Assembly (NCBI GenBank): GCA_009599575.1
Contig: VWND01000033.1
Coordinates: 216,661-280,660, forward strand
Direction: 5' to 3'
DNA from: Blumeriella jaapii
Taxonomy: Eukaryota; Ascomycota; Leotiomycetes; Helotiales; Drepanopezizaceae
DNA length: 64,000 nucleotides
Positions 1-10,627 of the stretch are shown piece after piece; within the stretch, counting starts at the first letter, position 1; every line of letters begins with the position of its first letter. The position numbers were made by a program, and so were the translations under genes. Below the pieces are notes generated by a model, which was not told where the DNA came from, did not search any database, and saw only the letters and a program-made list of their open reading frames with translations.

Positions 1-99
1 GCTTCGGCTGTTTTTTTTTTGGTTTATATAATTGATTTCGGCTTTATTATCGAATAAAGCGAAGGCGGTCGTGCTTTTTCTTAAGCATAATTTTTATTT

Positions 100-2196
100 T
101 TAGCGCTTTTATAGCCGTATAAAAGCAGTTTCGTCGTTTTGATTTTTGGGTTTTTATAACAAAGGCCAAAAGGCTGATTTTTTCCGAGGATTTTTTTTTA
201 TCGGCTAAATTAATTACGGTATTATAAATTTCTTTTTAATTTTTTTCTAATTTAAAATCGTTTTTTTTTCGAATAATTTTAATTTTTTCGTTTCTTTTTA
301 ATACAAGAATTTGTTTGTTAATAATTTTATCGAATCTTTTTTCTATGCTAAATAAATCGCTGAATTTCAATTTAATTTTCTGTTTTATAATTTTTTTAAT
401 AATTTCGTCGACGGCTTTAAAGCTGATATATTTATCGATTTATTTTTCGCTTCGTATTAATAATAAGCGTTTAGAAGCTGATACTTTCTGAATGATTTAA
501 ACCGAAATATCGGTATCGATATTTTTTATATCGTCGTTAATTTTTTTTATTATAAGCGTTTTTTTAATAATTTTATCGGTTTTTTTTCGAATTCCAAAAT
601 CTTTTTTTTTCTCGATTCTGACGTTTTTTTTTATATTAATCGGTTTGGCGAATAAAACAAAAGCATTTTGCTTTTTTATGATTCGCTGGCTTGATTGTAC
701 AGCCATAATATTTGCAGATGCGATATTTGCATTAGCAATATATATAATATTTGTTTTTTATTTATATACTTGGATTTTACTTATATTTGGGATAAGGGTT
801 TTCTTTTTGATTAATACGCCTTTTGGGATGTTTTTTTCTTTTATTAATAAAAATCGTTTTTGCATTTTTTCTGTTTTCCAAGCAATCGTTCCATTTCGTA
901 CCTTTTACTTTTAAGCGAATGGTGTTTAATCAGCTTTGATTTTTAGCTTTGTTAAAAGGGCCCATTTCTGCTTTCGTCGGTCCGAAGCAGATCGCATCGT
1001 ATTTGTTAATATAATAAATATTATTATTTATATAAAAATTAAATGCTTTGCATTTTAAGCGAATATAAGGTTTTTCGCAATAAATTTCTTTGTTGTTACA
1101 GAATTTATACTTAGGGCTACGAAGTCTGTTTTGATAATTATTTTTATTATTTTAATAATCGCGATTTTGATTTCCGCGTTAGTTTTCTTTTTTCCTTTAA
1201 TAATCGTTATTATAATTAGTGTTTCGCTGATTCTGATCGCTAGCACGGGGAAATTGCTACTGGACAGTTATTATTTTTACGATAGCTTAGCGAAGTTAAT
1301 CGCTTCGCGCATTTTAAAAGAAATAATTATTGTAAAAGCTATTTTAATCGTTTTTATTATCCGAGTTAACGTAAAAAAGTTTTTTTTGCTATTGTATAAA
1401 ACCTTCGATTTTGCTTTAAAATTTTTAAATTTTAATATCGGTAAATTTTAATACGAAAGTTTCGATATTTTTATTAAGCTTTTCCAAGCTAGTAGGTTTT
1501 GCAAAACGATTAAATAATATAATAATTGATTGTTTTTTGACGATTTCGGTAACTTTTAGTGGCTGGGCATGTTTCTGCACTAGAGCTTTTACGTTTTTCT
1601 TATAAATAAAAGAAAGATTTCTTTTAATTTATAGTTTTAATAATACGTTCGCTTTAGTTTTATTTAAAAACGAATTTTATAAATTTAAAATACTGATCGA
1701 AAGTTTCAAGATTTTGTTTATTAACTTTAAGATGCTTAATAGTTTTGTTGCGAATGCTGGTTGAAAAGCCAAATAAAAACAATCTTTTTTATTTAATCTC
1801 GCTTAGAACCTTTTTATTAACGAAAACGTTAAAAACCCTCGTATAAATACGATAATAGGCTTTGAGTTTTTTAACTTGGCGAATTATTATAACAAACTGT
1901 TTAAAAAAAGCGATAATATCGCGAATTTGTTAGCGATCGTGGTTTCGAAACTCCGATTTCAAAATTTTAATTAATTTGCGCCAGTTTCGAGCTTTAATAG
2001 CTTTTTATTTATTTATCGACTTAATAATATTCTTAATAATTAAATCGCAATAACGAAAAAGTTTATCGAACATTTCAATTTTAAAAACTCCGAAATTTTT
2101 ATAAGTTTTTTTATATTTTTCGATAAAATCGGTAATATTAGCGCCATTAAATAAAAATGTATCAGAAAAGCCAAGAAAGGGCATGCGGCCTCGCAT
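100..2196 (-). pseudogene. Y-family gag relic (Y1)
   Basis: The minus-strand frame starting at 2196 opens with MRGRMPF and contains a stretch of the type NxTDFxxxY...FDKLxRYCDL. This is the conserved capsid-domain start of a widespread fungal Ty3/gypsy gag, and the same start occurs at 34036 and 40118 in the other Y copies. Stops interrupt the frame after 63 codons. A basic, lysine-rich fragment at 497-706 lies further downstream in the same direction and is probably the gag C-terminal region. The left limit is approximate. Confidence 0.6.
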
Positions 2197-2965
2197 AAAA
2201 AAACGAAAAGCGTCGTTATTTATAATATTAGCGAAAATATTAGTAGAATTCGAATTAAATAAATAAATGTTTTTTGAAATTGCAGATTATGGGTTTTTAA
2301 TATGAAAAAAATCGTTTTTAATAAAAAAGCTATTAAAAAAGTCTTTGTGTTTTCTAAAGAAATTAAATAAAATAAAATTGCGTCCAGACATTTAGATAAT
2401 ATATTAAAAAACTTGTTTTTTAATAAATTAATTGAATTAATATAATATCGCTGTATAATCTACGGTTTCGATATTCCGTGGTTCAAGCTAATGCACGTAT
2501 AGCTATTTTTTTATTATTTTTAATAAAAAGCCGCAAATTGTAATTGCTATAATTACAAAGCGTAAAATCAAAAGATTGAGTTTTCGCCAAGCGTTTAACT
2601 AAAAAAGATTTAATTCAGAAAAGCCGAGCGCAGCGGTCGAAGCGTACGAATTAATATTCGATTTGTTATTTTTAAGCAAAAAAGCGATTTTCGAACTTTG
2701 AACTTCGTACGGTTCAAGATTGCCTGACCGCAATTTTAAACGTTTTTAAAATATATTGCATTTTTGTAATTTAATAATTATACGCAAAATAAAAAAAGTT
2801 ATTAAAAGTCTTTTATATAATGCAGCTGCGAACAACACCATATGAAAGGTTTTTTAAGCCGTAATAACGAAATATCGAAATCGATTTTAATTGTAAATTT
2901 AAAAAATGCATCGGCGAATATATAAAAACGAAACCGAAGTTTAAATCTTTGCGTAAGTTATTAAA

Positions 2966-3232
2966 TATAAAAATAAATAGAAAAACCAAACTAATACGGC
3001 CATATATCGATGAGTAAAATAGTTTAGGAAATCCCTAGAAGAAATTGAAAAAAAAAAAAGAAAAATAAATGAAGGTATAAATTAAACTGCGTGCTTATAA
3101 TACTATCTAAGGGAGCGCTTTGCTTTTATATCTGTTAAAAGTAGTCAGTGGCAGGGGGTCTCGGAGGGGTCCATGCCTCGACCATAGCTAAAACTTCCAA
3201 CTTCTATTAATACAAGGTATCACCGTTTTACA
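2966..3232 (-). repeat. Y-family LTR (5' LTR of Y1)
   Basis: About 267 bp, matching 10360-10627, 15534-15800, 34807-35074 and 40891-41156. The ends read TATAAAAG...CCGTTTTACA on the plus strand, consistent with an original TG...CA LTR whose left G was mutated to A. Confidence 0.85.
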
Positions 3233-4157
3233 ATAATTTTCGTTTCTGATAATTAATTTAAGTAAAAAAAGCAAGGGTGGATTTTCTTTTTTATTTCTGA
3301 AAGCCACCTCGTAGCTAAATCTTTTAATTTTTATTTGTTGTCGTTTTTTATTTGCAAAAGTAAAAAAAGTAGATTTACTTTTTTGGAATACTGCTGCTAA
3401 GCGATTTGCATAATTACCGTCTCGTTTTTTTGTAAATAACGCTATATTAATTTTATAAATAAACAAATGATTATAAAAACTGCGTTTTAAAAAAGCGTAT
3501 GTAATATTAAATAAATCGGCGTTTTAATTAGCAAAATCTTTTTGGAAAAGCTTTTATAAAACCTTTTTTTAGACGTATTTATGTTTTGTTTTATATCGGT
3601 TTAAAAAAAGATAAATTTATTTATTTATAATAAAAGCGGTTTGGTAAGTAGCTAATTTTGGTTTGAATTATTTCAGTTAAAAGTCGGTATTAATTTCGAA
3701 ATTTAGGTCGAATAAAAGGTTTCGAATAGGATAGGAAAATATTTTCGATATTTTGGCTGCTTTTGCTTGCAATCAAAGGGTTGCAAAGTCGAATTAAATT
3801 GAATTGGATTATTGCTGTTTTTGGTACATAGGCTGCAGGCTCGGGCTTAGCGCAAATAAATAAGTTTTTATTAATTTTGGTTTTTGGTTTTGATTGCGCA
3901 AGCTCGGCGCGAGCGTATAAAACGCGTATAATTAAGAGGTCACTTTTTAATACCTGATTTTAACTATTCCGAAAAAATCGTCGATTTTAGCGTAGCTTCA
4001 AATGCAGGAAAAGGTCGCTTTTTGCACCGTTTTGCTATTTTTTTTTTAATAAACCTAGCTGCTTTATAATTAATAGTAAAGTCAACCATTAATCAGTGTT
4101 GGTATTATATAAAAGGGGTTGTATATACACAGGGTTGAAATATTATAATAACTAGGA
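3233..4157. other. Unassigned AT-rich segment
   Basis: This 0.9-kb stretch separates the Y1 right end from the recognisable RNase H of P2. It is eroded and gives no convincing protein match in any frame that I could read. By position it could be the 5' remainder of P2, or another inserted element. A 92-codon minus frame at 3188-3466 runs out of the Y1 LTR and is not convincing. Confidence 0.5.
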
Positions 4158-5972
4158 TTGTATTACGAAAAAAATCTAAAGAGTAAATTAGCTATCGCAC
4201 GGGTATGTGTAGGTAGGGCTGCACGCTTGCAGCCTACCGTCGTCACGTGGTCTGATTATGTAATTGTGCGCATGATCAGCCACCATCATATACCCATAGA
4301 TTATAAGGCTTTGGAATATTTTATAACCTCCAAACCTTTAAACGCTCGACAGACACGCTGGGCCGAGCTTTTCGCCGACTACAATCTTTTTATTACGTAT
4401 AAACCAGATAAACACAATTTTTTGGCTGACGTATTAACACGTCGTACGAGCGAACTCGACCGCTAAAACTTTTTTAACGCATTTAGCGCTTGCAAATTCT
4501 TTTCCGAGAAAATCAAATTAATTACCGCTTTTTAATTAAAAAACTTCGATTTTTTACGGCTTTCGAAACAGCTGTTTTTATCGTTAAAATAGCTGATTTT
4601 TTTCTCGTATTTCGTATCGTTGATTAAATTTTTTACGCTAATCGCATAGCTAGCAGCTTAATGGCTTTTCGAAAAAAAGCTGTACGAAACGCTACGAAAA
4701 AAAACGACGATAATAATATTTCGTATACGCTTAAACGCGATTTATTATTATATTACGATCGTTTAATAATCCTAAACGTCGATTATTTTCGTTTGGCCTT
4801 TGTACGAAAAATGCACGACCAAATTTTTACCGTTTATTTTAACGTTCGCAAAACTACGCAATTGCTTTCGAATTAATATTATTAGCGAGGTATAACAGTT
4901 TTCGTAAAATAATATTATCGTAATTGCTACGCTTATCGAAAAAGTTTTGTTTTAAAAAATAAGCGCCCCGGCTTTTTTTTGCTTTTTTTTGTTTTTAACC
5001 ATTTTTAAAAGCACGTTACAATAGATTTTTGCAATTTTAACAAAAACAAATACGATTACGATAACGTATTCGTAATAATAAATCGCTTTTCTAAGCAGGC
5101 TATTTCGATTTTTTATTATAAAAATATCGACGTTCGAAGCTTCGCTAAATTATATATATTTTACGTATATAAGTATTTTAGTTTTTTAAAAAATATTATT
5201 AGCGATCGTGGCTTTTAATATTAGTTTATTTTTTCGTTTAAATTAAACAAAATATTCGGTACGCAATTAAAGCTTTCGACAGCCGCTTATTCTGAAACCG
5301 ACGGTCAGACCGAAATTTATAATTAATATTTGCAAAAACGCTTTCGACTTTTCGTAAACTTTTATTAAAACGATTAAAGCGAATTTTTTTTAATAATAGA
5401 TTTCGCTTAAATAATTTTTTTTTACAAAAGTCTAAATAGCTTTTTATTTTTTGAAATTGTATACGATTATACTTTTTATATTAATTAAAATTAAAAATTC
5501 GATGTTTCCTTTTTTTTATTTTTTGTATAAATTAAACGTAAACGAAGCTCGTGCGTAAGCTCGCCGCTATTACGACGCTTGGAATTTCGCCAAATCGCAT
5601 TTTTAATAAGCTTACGATAAAATGAAAAAAAATGCGAATAAGTCTCGCCGCGCGATCGATTTTAACGTTAGCGATTACGTTTGGCTCGATATGCGTTTAT
5701 TTCCGACCTTCCGGCCTTTTCGCAAGCTCGACAATTTTACAAACGGCTTTTTTAAAATTATAGCCAGAATTTTCGATAACGCTTTTAAGCTAGACCTTTT
5801 TAGTATTATAAACGTACATTTAGTTTTTTACGCTAATCGATTATATAAAACAGCTAACGACGCGTTTTCAAATCAGGTTAATTTAGCTTTTAAACTTATT
5901 AATATAATTAATAAGCTTAAATACGAAATCGAAAAATTAATTGCTTATCGAATGCAGCGGAAAACCTTTTAA
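4158..5972 (+). pseudogene. P2 pol relic: RNase H and integrase
   Basis: At 4288-4466 the frame reads YKALEYF, then ARQTRWAELFADYN and ADVLTRR, the diagnostic end of Ty3/gypsy RNase H. An H2C2-like integrase region follows near 4661-4876. The integrase core is traceable near 5040-5400 in shifting frames (INRFSKQA, then SDRG, then AAYSETDGQTE). The C-terminal part at 5622-5972 reads DYVWLD, FRKLDNFTNGFFKI and NVHLVFYANRL, as in Ty3 integrase tails. Stops and frameshifts are frequent and match C-to-T mutation on either strand. The gene is dead; it once coded for polyprotein maturation products used in cDNA synthesis and integration. Confidence 0.8.
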
Positions 5973-6269
5973 TATAAAGCTTTTTAAATAAGCTTAAATA
6001 AAAATCTTACGTAATACTCCGCGTCTGATTTTATATATGCTTTTTTAAAGATGCGCGACTTTTATTTAACGCATAAAAAGCTTCCCGGTCTTTTTGCAAA
6101 ACTTATAAATTGGCTAAAAGCGTATTCCGAAGGTTTGAACTCGTATAATTATTTGGATAGCGACGTACCAATAAAAAAAAGCTCGAAAACGCGCTTTTTT
6201 CGGACGGAGAAATAAAATAACGATTTATTCTTTTTGCTATTTTTCGTATTATTTTAGCAATTACGTATA

Positions 6270-7636
6270 CAGTGGGTAGACACATGAAGTTGCGCGTCAG
6301 TAAATAGTCCGTACCCCAACAAAATTCTACTACCTTTACAACTTCATAACTCCATTAATAATTAATCGATTTTAAATACAAATAGCTTAAATGAAAGCTG
6401 AAAATCGAAAGAATATTCGATTTCAATTAGTATTTGGTATACTATCTATTTGCAGCCTTAATGGCGTTTACCCGCTTTTGCATCCTTTCCGCCAGTTTAT
6501 TTAATAACTGGTCTTCCAAAAGCTTTCACGCCCTTTGTGCAGTACTGATTAATAAACGCTGAGTTATATTATTATCTTTTATAGCGATTAATTCAGGTTT
6601 AAGCTTAATTATCTTAGCTTTTAGCATTTTCCATAGATTTTCAATCGGATTAAAATCCGGCGAATAAAGCGGCCAATTTATTAATTTAATATTTATATCA
6701 CGAAACCATTTCTGAATAGAACGCGCTTTATGAATCGGAGCGTTATTTTGCATGAAAATACTGTCGTCGTAAAAAATCGTAGGAAGGTGTTCTTCGAAAA
6801 CTTCGAAATATTTGGCGGCTGTAACGCTTTTACGAGTCGCATTTGAATCTCCGCGTATTACGACCAAATCTGTTCGAATTCCCCAGCCGAATGCAGCCCA
6901 AAATATAATCGATCGACTTTTAGTAGGCTTTTCTTGAACTGCCTAAGGTTGTAGGCTTTTAGCTATTAAATTGCGTTAATAATAAAAAATATAAATCGAT
7001 AGAAATATTAATTTTTCGTTCGATAAACAAATTCTTAACGATTTTTTTTTTCACGTTTAATTGAATATTCGTCAGACCAGCGCTAGCGACGCTAATAAGA
7101 AAGTGGTTTATTATCGTAAAAAAGTGTTTATTGCAATCGCGCGGCAACGCGTTCGTCGGTAAAACAGGTCGTTTTCGACAGCGCTATTTTTGTATATCGG
7201 ATTTTTTTAAAAATCGATATATCGTTTTTTTCGAAACGTGCGGAACGGTAGAAAAGCGTAATTGGGCCGCTGTAATCTTTGGCGTACGGGCAATTGCTTT
7301 GAAAATAGCTTTTTTATCGCGTTCCGTAATAAAAAAAGGCGGGCGTTTTCGAGGTTGTGATTTACCGTCGGGTTATAAAAACGCGTTTTTGACCGTGTAA
7401 CGCGCGGTGGATAGGCTGCACTTTTCCGACTCCGCAAGCCAGGTATAAGGAACCCTATACTTTTTAGCGCCAATAATACGATTTCTAGCCTTTTGAGAAA
7501 GGTGCTCAAAGGGCTGGCGAGACGTTTCGGCTGTTCGTGGCATAGTAGTGTAGTTGCGAAAAAGAGGTGTGTTTTGTTGTAAACGCGAAAAGTCGCGGTC
7601 GGGGGCCGACGCGCAACTTCATGTGTCTACGTACTG
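6270..7636 (-). mobile_element. Tc1/mariner DNA transposon
   Basis: The element is bounded by TA dinucleotides (6268-6269 and 7637-7638). Terminal inverted repeats begin CAGTGGGTAGACACATGAAG and CAGTACGTAGACACATGAAG; the ends are identical over 23 bp apart from the outermost few bases. It encodes a degenerate transposase on the minus strand. The empty site is preserved in the paralogous LTR at about 42738-42745. It is less eroded than the LTR around it, so it probably arrived after the main wave of mutation. Confidence 0.93.
6526..7543 (-). pseudogene. Tc1/mariner transposase, inactivated
   Basis: A plausible start at 7543 (MPRTAETS) leads into an HTH-rich N-terminus. The C-terminal part at 6526-6867 keeps the Tc1-type pattern: a VIRGDSNA stretch, MQNNAPIHKAR, WPLYSPDFNPIENLW and a final LLISTAQRA. 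The second catalytic Asp, expected in QDNAPIH, is Asn here (a G-to-A change). Stops near 7380 and 6960 and at least one frame change separate the parts. A working enzyme would cut and paste the element at TA. This one cannot, for lack of a catalytic residue and an open frame. Confidence 0.85.
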
Positions 7637-7854
7637 TAGCTGCAAGCTTTCTGGTCTTTTAGTAAGTTTTTCTATTAATTGTAGAAATTATTTATATATA
7701 TAAAACTTTTTTTTCTTAGCAACTTCTGCTTTTTGCAATTATTAATTCTAAATGAATATTTTTGTTACAAAACCAAAGGCTCGTTTTTTATATTATATGA
7801 ACACGGCGATCAGTTGACTGATTTCCCAGCCCTCCGACTGATTAGATCGTTACA

Positions 7855-8559
7855 TATATAGCGTTGATAAATTGCGGGTTTATTAATAAGGCCAAAAGGT
7901 AGCATTTTGTATTTATAAGCGCCGTAACGCGTACGAAACGTTATTAGTTTTTTATTAGCGGAATCTATTCGAATTTTGTGAAAAGCTTAACGAATATCGA
8001 GCTTCGTAAAAATTCGCGTTTCCGAAAAACAAGCAAAGGTTTTATTAATAAAAAGAAAAAAGTAGTGATTTTTACGAATAATATTATTAAAAGCTCGATA
8101 ATTAATATAAAAACGCAATAAACCGTCGGGTTTTTTGGCGAAAAGCATTGAAGCAGCGAAAAAAGCGGTAAAAAGTTCGATAAAGCTTTTGTTAAAATTA
8201 TTTTGCAAATAGGTTTTGATAATTTCGAGTTTTGGAATCGATATTTTGTACAAAAGAATATATTTCAGTTTTTTTTTATTTATAATAAGCTCGATTTTGT
8301 GGTCGTAAGGCCGGTAAAAGGCTAGCTCGTTATTAGCGGCTTTAGAAAACACGTGTTCGAGATTTTTATATTTCGGGAAAAAAAAATTCGAAAAAAGTTT
8401 ATTCGAAATTAGCTTTGCTAAGCTAATTAAAAAGGTCGAAATCGATATTTCGTTGGTTCTGAAGCGTTCGAAAAAACTATGAAATTGGGTTTTAAAAAAA
8501 GTGTTGTACGTAAAATCGTTTAGTATTTTGTCGATTTCGTATAGAAAAATTAAAAACAT
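7855..8559 (-). pseudogene. Reverse transcriptase fragment of element M
   Basis: An open stretch of 190 codons (7987-8559) holds the Ty3/gypsy linker and the first RT motifs: HRPYDHKIEL-like (here YRPYDHKIEL), FAKKPDGLLRFYINYRAFN and IFTKLDIR. Beyond it, in another frame, LPFGLIN-KPAIYQRYI can be read up to 7855, where the P2 LTR begins. The YxDD box and everything downstream are therefore missing here. It is a relic of the RNA-dependent DNA polymerase. The intactness of 190 codons in such AT-rich DNA is notable, but upstream and downstream stops rule out function. Confidence 0.85.
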
Positions 8560-9228
8560 TTTAACTGTTTTTTTTTCTAAAAATTAGCTTAAAAGCGTAT
8601 GTAATAATTTGGCAAATAAAAATTAGGTAAGCAGTGGGTTAAAAGATTCGTTTTCGAATTGGTCGTTTAAAAAGTTTAAGAAATAGCTTGTTTAAATTAT
8701 CGATTATATTAAATTGAAAAACTATCGCGGCGAAGGTTTTCGGTTTTTAATATAATTGTTTTTTGTAAAACAAAAAAGCTGTTTTAACGAAAGAAAAAAA
8801 AAAAGAAATAATAAAAAAAGAATCGGCAGCCTGGAAAAATAATATAATTTTTTATATTATTTTATTAGCGTCGTTATCGAAATTAGCACCGCGAATAAAA
8901 TTCGACCTTTTCGCGCTTCGCATAGCGTCGTAAATCTATTATAATTGGTCAAGGTTTCTATTACGTTTTACAGCGTTGTTTTGATAGCGAAATTAAATCT
9001 TTCGGAAATGCAAATAAAAGATTTTAATACAACGAGCGTAAAAAGCTATAAAAAAGTAAAACTTCGGCTAATAAAGCTTGCGTTTATTACAATTTAGTAA
9101 AACTTAATATTCGGCCAATTAAGCTTTTTTTAGAATTATATTATGATTTCCGAAATTAATAATCAAAAAAGAAATAAACGATTATATTAGGTTGTTAATA
9201 ATAAGATTGAAAAGCGTAAAATATATAA

Positions 9229-10359
9229 TTAAATGGCCACGAGCTTTATTATACTTTTTTTAAAAAAAAAAAAGCCGGAAAAAATTAAATCAAAAGTTTT
9301 AAAAAAAAAAAAAATTTTGATTAGCGCCGAATCGATTAACGTATAATCGTTCGCTTTAAAATCGGCGAACGCTTTTATTTTATACGAAAAGCTATTTTTA
9401 ATAAATATAACGGGAATTATTAATAAATCGTTATTAAAAAGCTTCCGAACGTTAAAATAACGCATATCGCGTAATATGCTTAAAAAAAAGCTTTGCTTAA
9501 GCTTGGGCGTTTTTTCGATTGGCGGGAAAGTTTTCAACTTTTTCGTATGCGTTTTAAAAGTCGTTTGAAAAAAAGTTTTCGTTTTGATTATTATTATTAA
9601 AAAGCGAATTTTCGGCCGGTTCGATTTTGTTTATATTTACCAGTTTGAAAAGGCTTTTGGATGGAACCGAGGATCGGCCCGTAAAAAATCGTATAAATTG
9701 GCTTTTTTGAATTTTTTAATATAAAATAAAAAACGAGCGTTGTCGTTGATCCGATCGAAAAAAAAAACGCTAAAAAAAGCGTTTTAACGTGGAAAAAAAG
9801 AAAAAACAGCAAGGAATTAAAAGAAAGCTTATAAAACATTTAAACGATTTTCGTACGTACGATTTAATTCGTAGTACGCTTTGGTTAAAAACTTACTATT
9901 TTAATAAATAATAAATTTGATTAAAAAGCGATTCGCGTATAAAATTCGTTTAGCTAATTAATTTTATTTTTTTTAACGGACGGCGGTAAGCTAATTTTTA
10001 AAAGTCGTTATACGCGTTTATTTCAAATGCAGCTTTTTTCGTAAACGCTTTGGTATTTTATCGCGAAGGACGTTTCGAAGCTGTTTATCAGTCCGTATTT
10101 AAATATTCGCTGCGAAAATGAAAAATCGCAGGTAAAATCGCTAAAAGTCGTCGTGCGTATTTATTGCAAGTATTTTAAATTCGTTTTCGACTTTTTAACG
10201 TTTAAAAAGTCGGCCAGAAAATTGGCGATCTTTTTTATTAATTTTTCGAAAAATATAAGATCGGAACGGTCTAAAATACGTAAGATAAAAAGCTTTTTTA
10301 TTACGCTTTCGGTCTGATCGAATATATAATTTTTGCGAAATCGATCGCTAACGAAATAA
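9229..10359 (-). pseudogene. Gag (and possibly protease) relic of element M, left piece
   Basis: Minus-strand frames at 10161-10397 and 9229-9537 fit a Ty3-like Gag by position between LTR and RT. The first reads FVSDRFRKN...ESVIKKLFILRILDRSD and IANFLADFLNVKKS, resembling the part of fungal Gag where a chain of short helices is followed by 'YVxxRLxG'-type sequence; this resemblance is weak. No zinc knuckle or protease active site could be made out. The frame joins to 41161-41640 once Y-host is removed. Confidence 0.5.
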
Positions 10360-10627
10360 TATAAAAGTAGGTAGGAAAACCAGACTGATACGGCCATATG
10401 TCGGTGGGTAAGATAGTCTAGGGAATTCCTAGAAAAGACTAAAAAAAAGAAAAGAAAAATAAATAAAGGTATAAATTAAACTGCGTACTTATAATATTAT
10501 TTAAAAAAGTGTTTTTGTTTTTATACCTGTTGAAAATAATTAATAGCAAAAGGTTTCGGAAAAGTTTATGCCTCGATTATAGCTAAAATTATTAATTTTT
10601 ATTAATATAAAATATTACCGTTTTATA
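10360..10627 (-). repeat. Y-host 3' LTR
   Basis: This 268-bp repeat matches the other four Y LTRs. It is preceded on the minus strand by a purine-rich stretch of the type GGGACAGAA (best seen at 15801-15815 in the sister copy), fitting a polypurine tract. Confidence 0.85.

Larger units (their letters stand above)
1..3232 (-). mobile_element. Partial Y-family Ty3/gypsy-like element (Y1), RIP-eroded, cut by the window edge
   Basis: This copy aligns end to end with 31850-35074 and 37930-41156, which are the protease-gag-LTR parts of the other two Y copies. Read on the minus strand it holds the 5' LTR (2966-3232), gag (ATG near 2196) and the start of a retroviral-type protease at the window edge. 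The rest of pol lies to the left of the window. It is followed by ATAAT (3233-3237), the same flanking bases as at the other Y right ends. No reading frame of useful length survives. Family assignment comes from comparison with the better preserved copies in the window. Confidence 0.8.
4158..7854 (+). mobile_element. Ty3/gypsy-like element P2 (3' half with 3' LTR), host of the mariner insertion
   Basis: Plus-strand pol fragments in the order RNase H, integrase zinc-binding region, integrase core and integrase C-terminus lead directly into an LTR at 6216-7854. The LTR is interrupted by the mariner element at 6270-7636. Its right end (7854) abuts the reverse transcriptase of element M in the opposite orientation, so P2 appears to have jumped into M. 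The 5' half is not recognisable in the window. Confidence 0.75.
6216..7854 (+). repeat. P2 3' LTR (270 bp) split by a mariner element
   Basis: Removing the 1367-bp mariner plus one TA leaves 270 bp, exactly the length of the uninterrupted LTR at 42691-42960, which it matches along its whole length. It ends GATCGTTACA, compared with GATCGTCACA in the P1 copy. Confidence 0.85.
7855..10359 (-). mobile_element. Ty3/gypsy-like element M, left part (gag end, protease, RT)
   Basis: This is the minus-strand continuation of the element whose 5' LTR and gag start lie at 41161-42182. The gag reading frame runs across the Y-host insertion: removing Y-host and one copy of its target duplication joins ...EFYYDY to FVSDRF without a break. 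The 3' side is truncated in the RT by the P2 LTR end at 7854/7855. M belongs to the same LTR family as P1 and P2 but is inverted relative to them. Confidence 0.75.
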
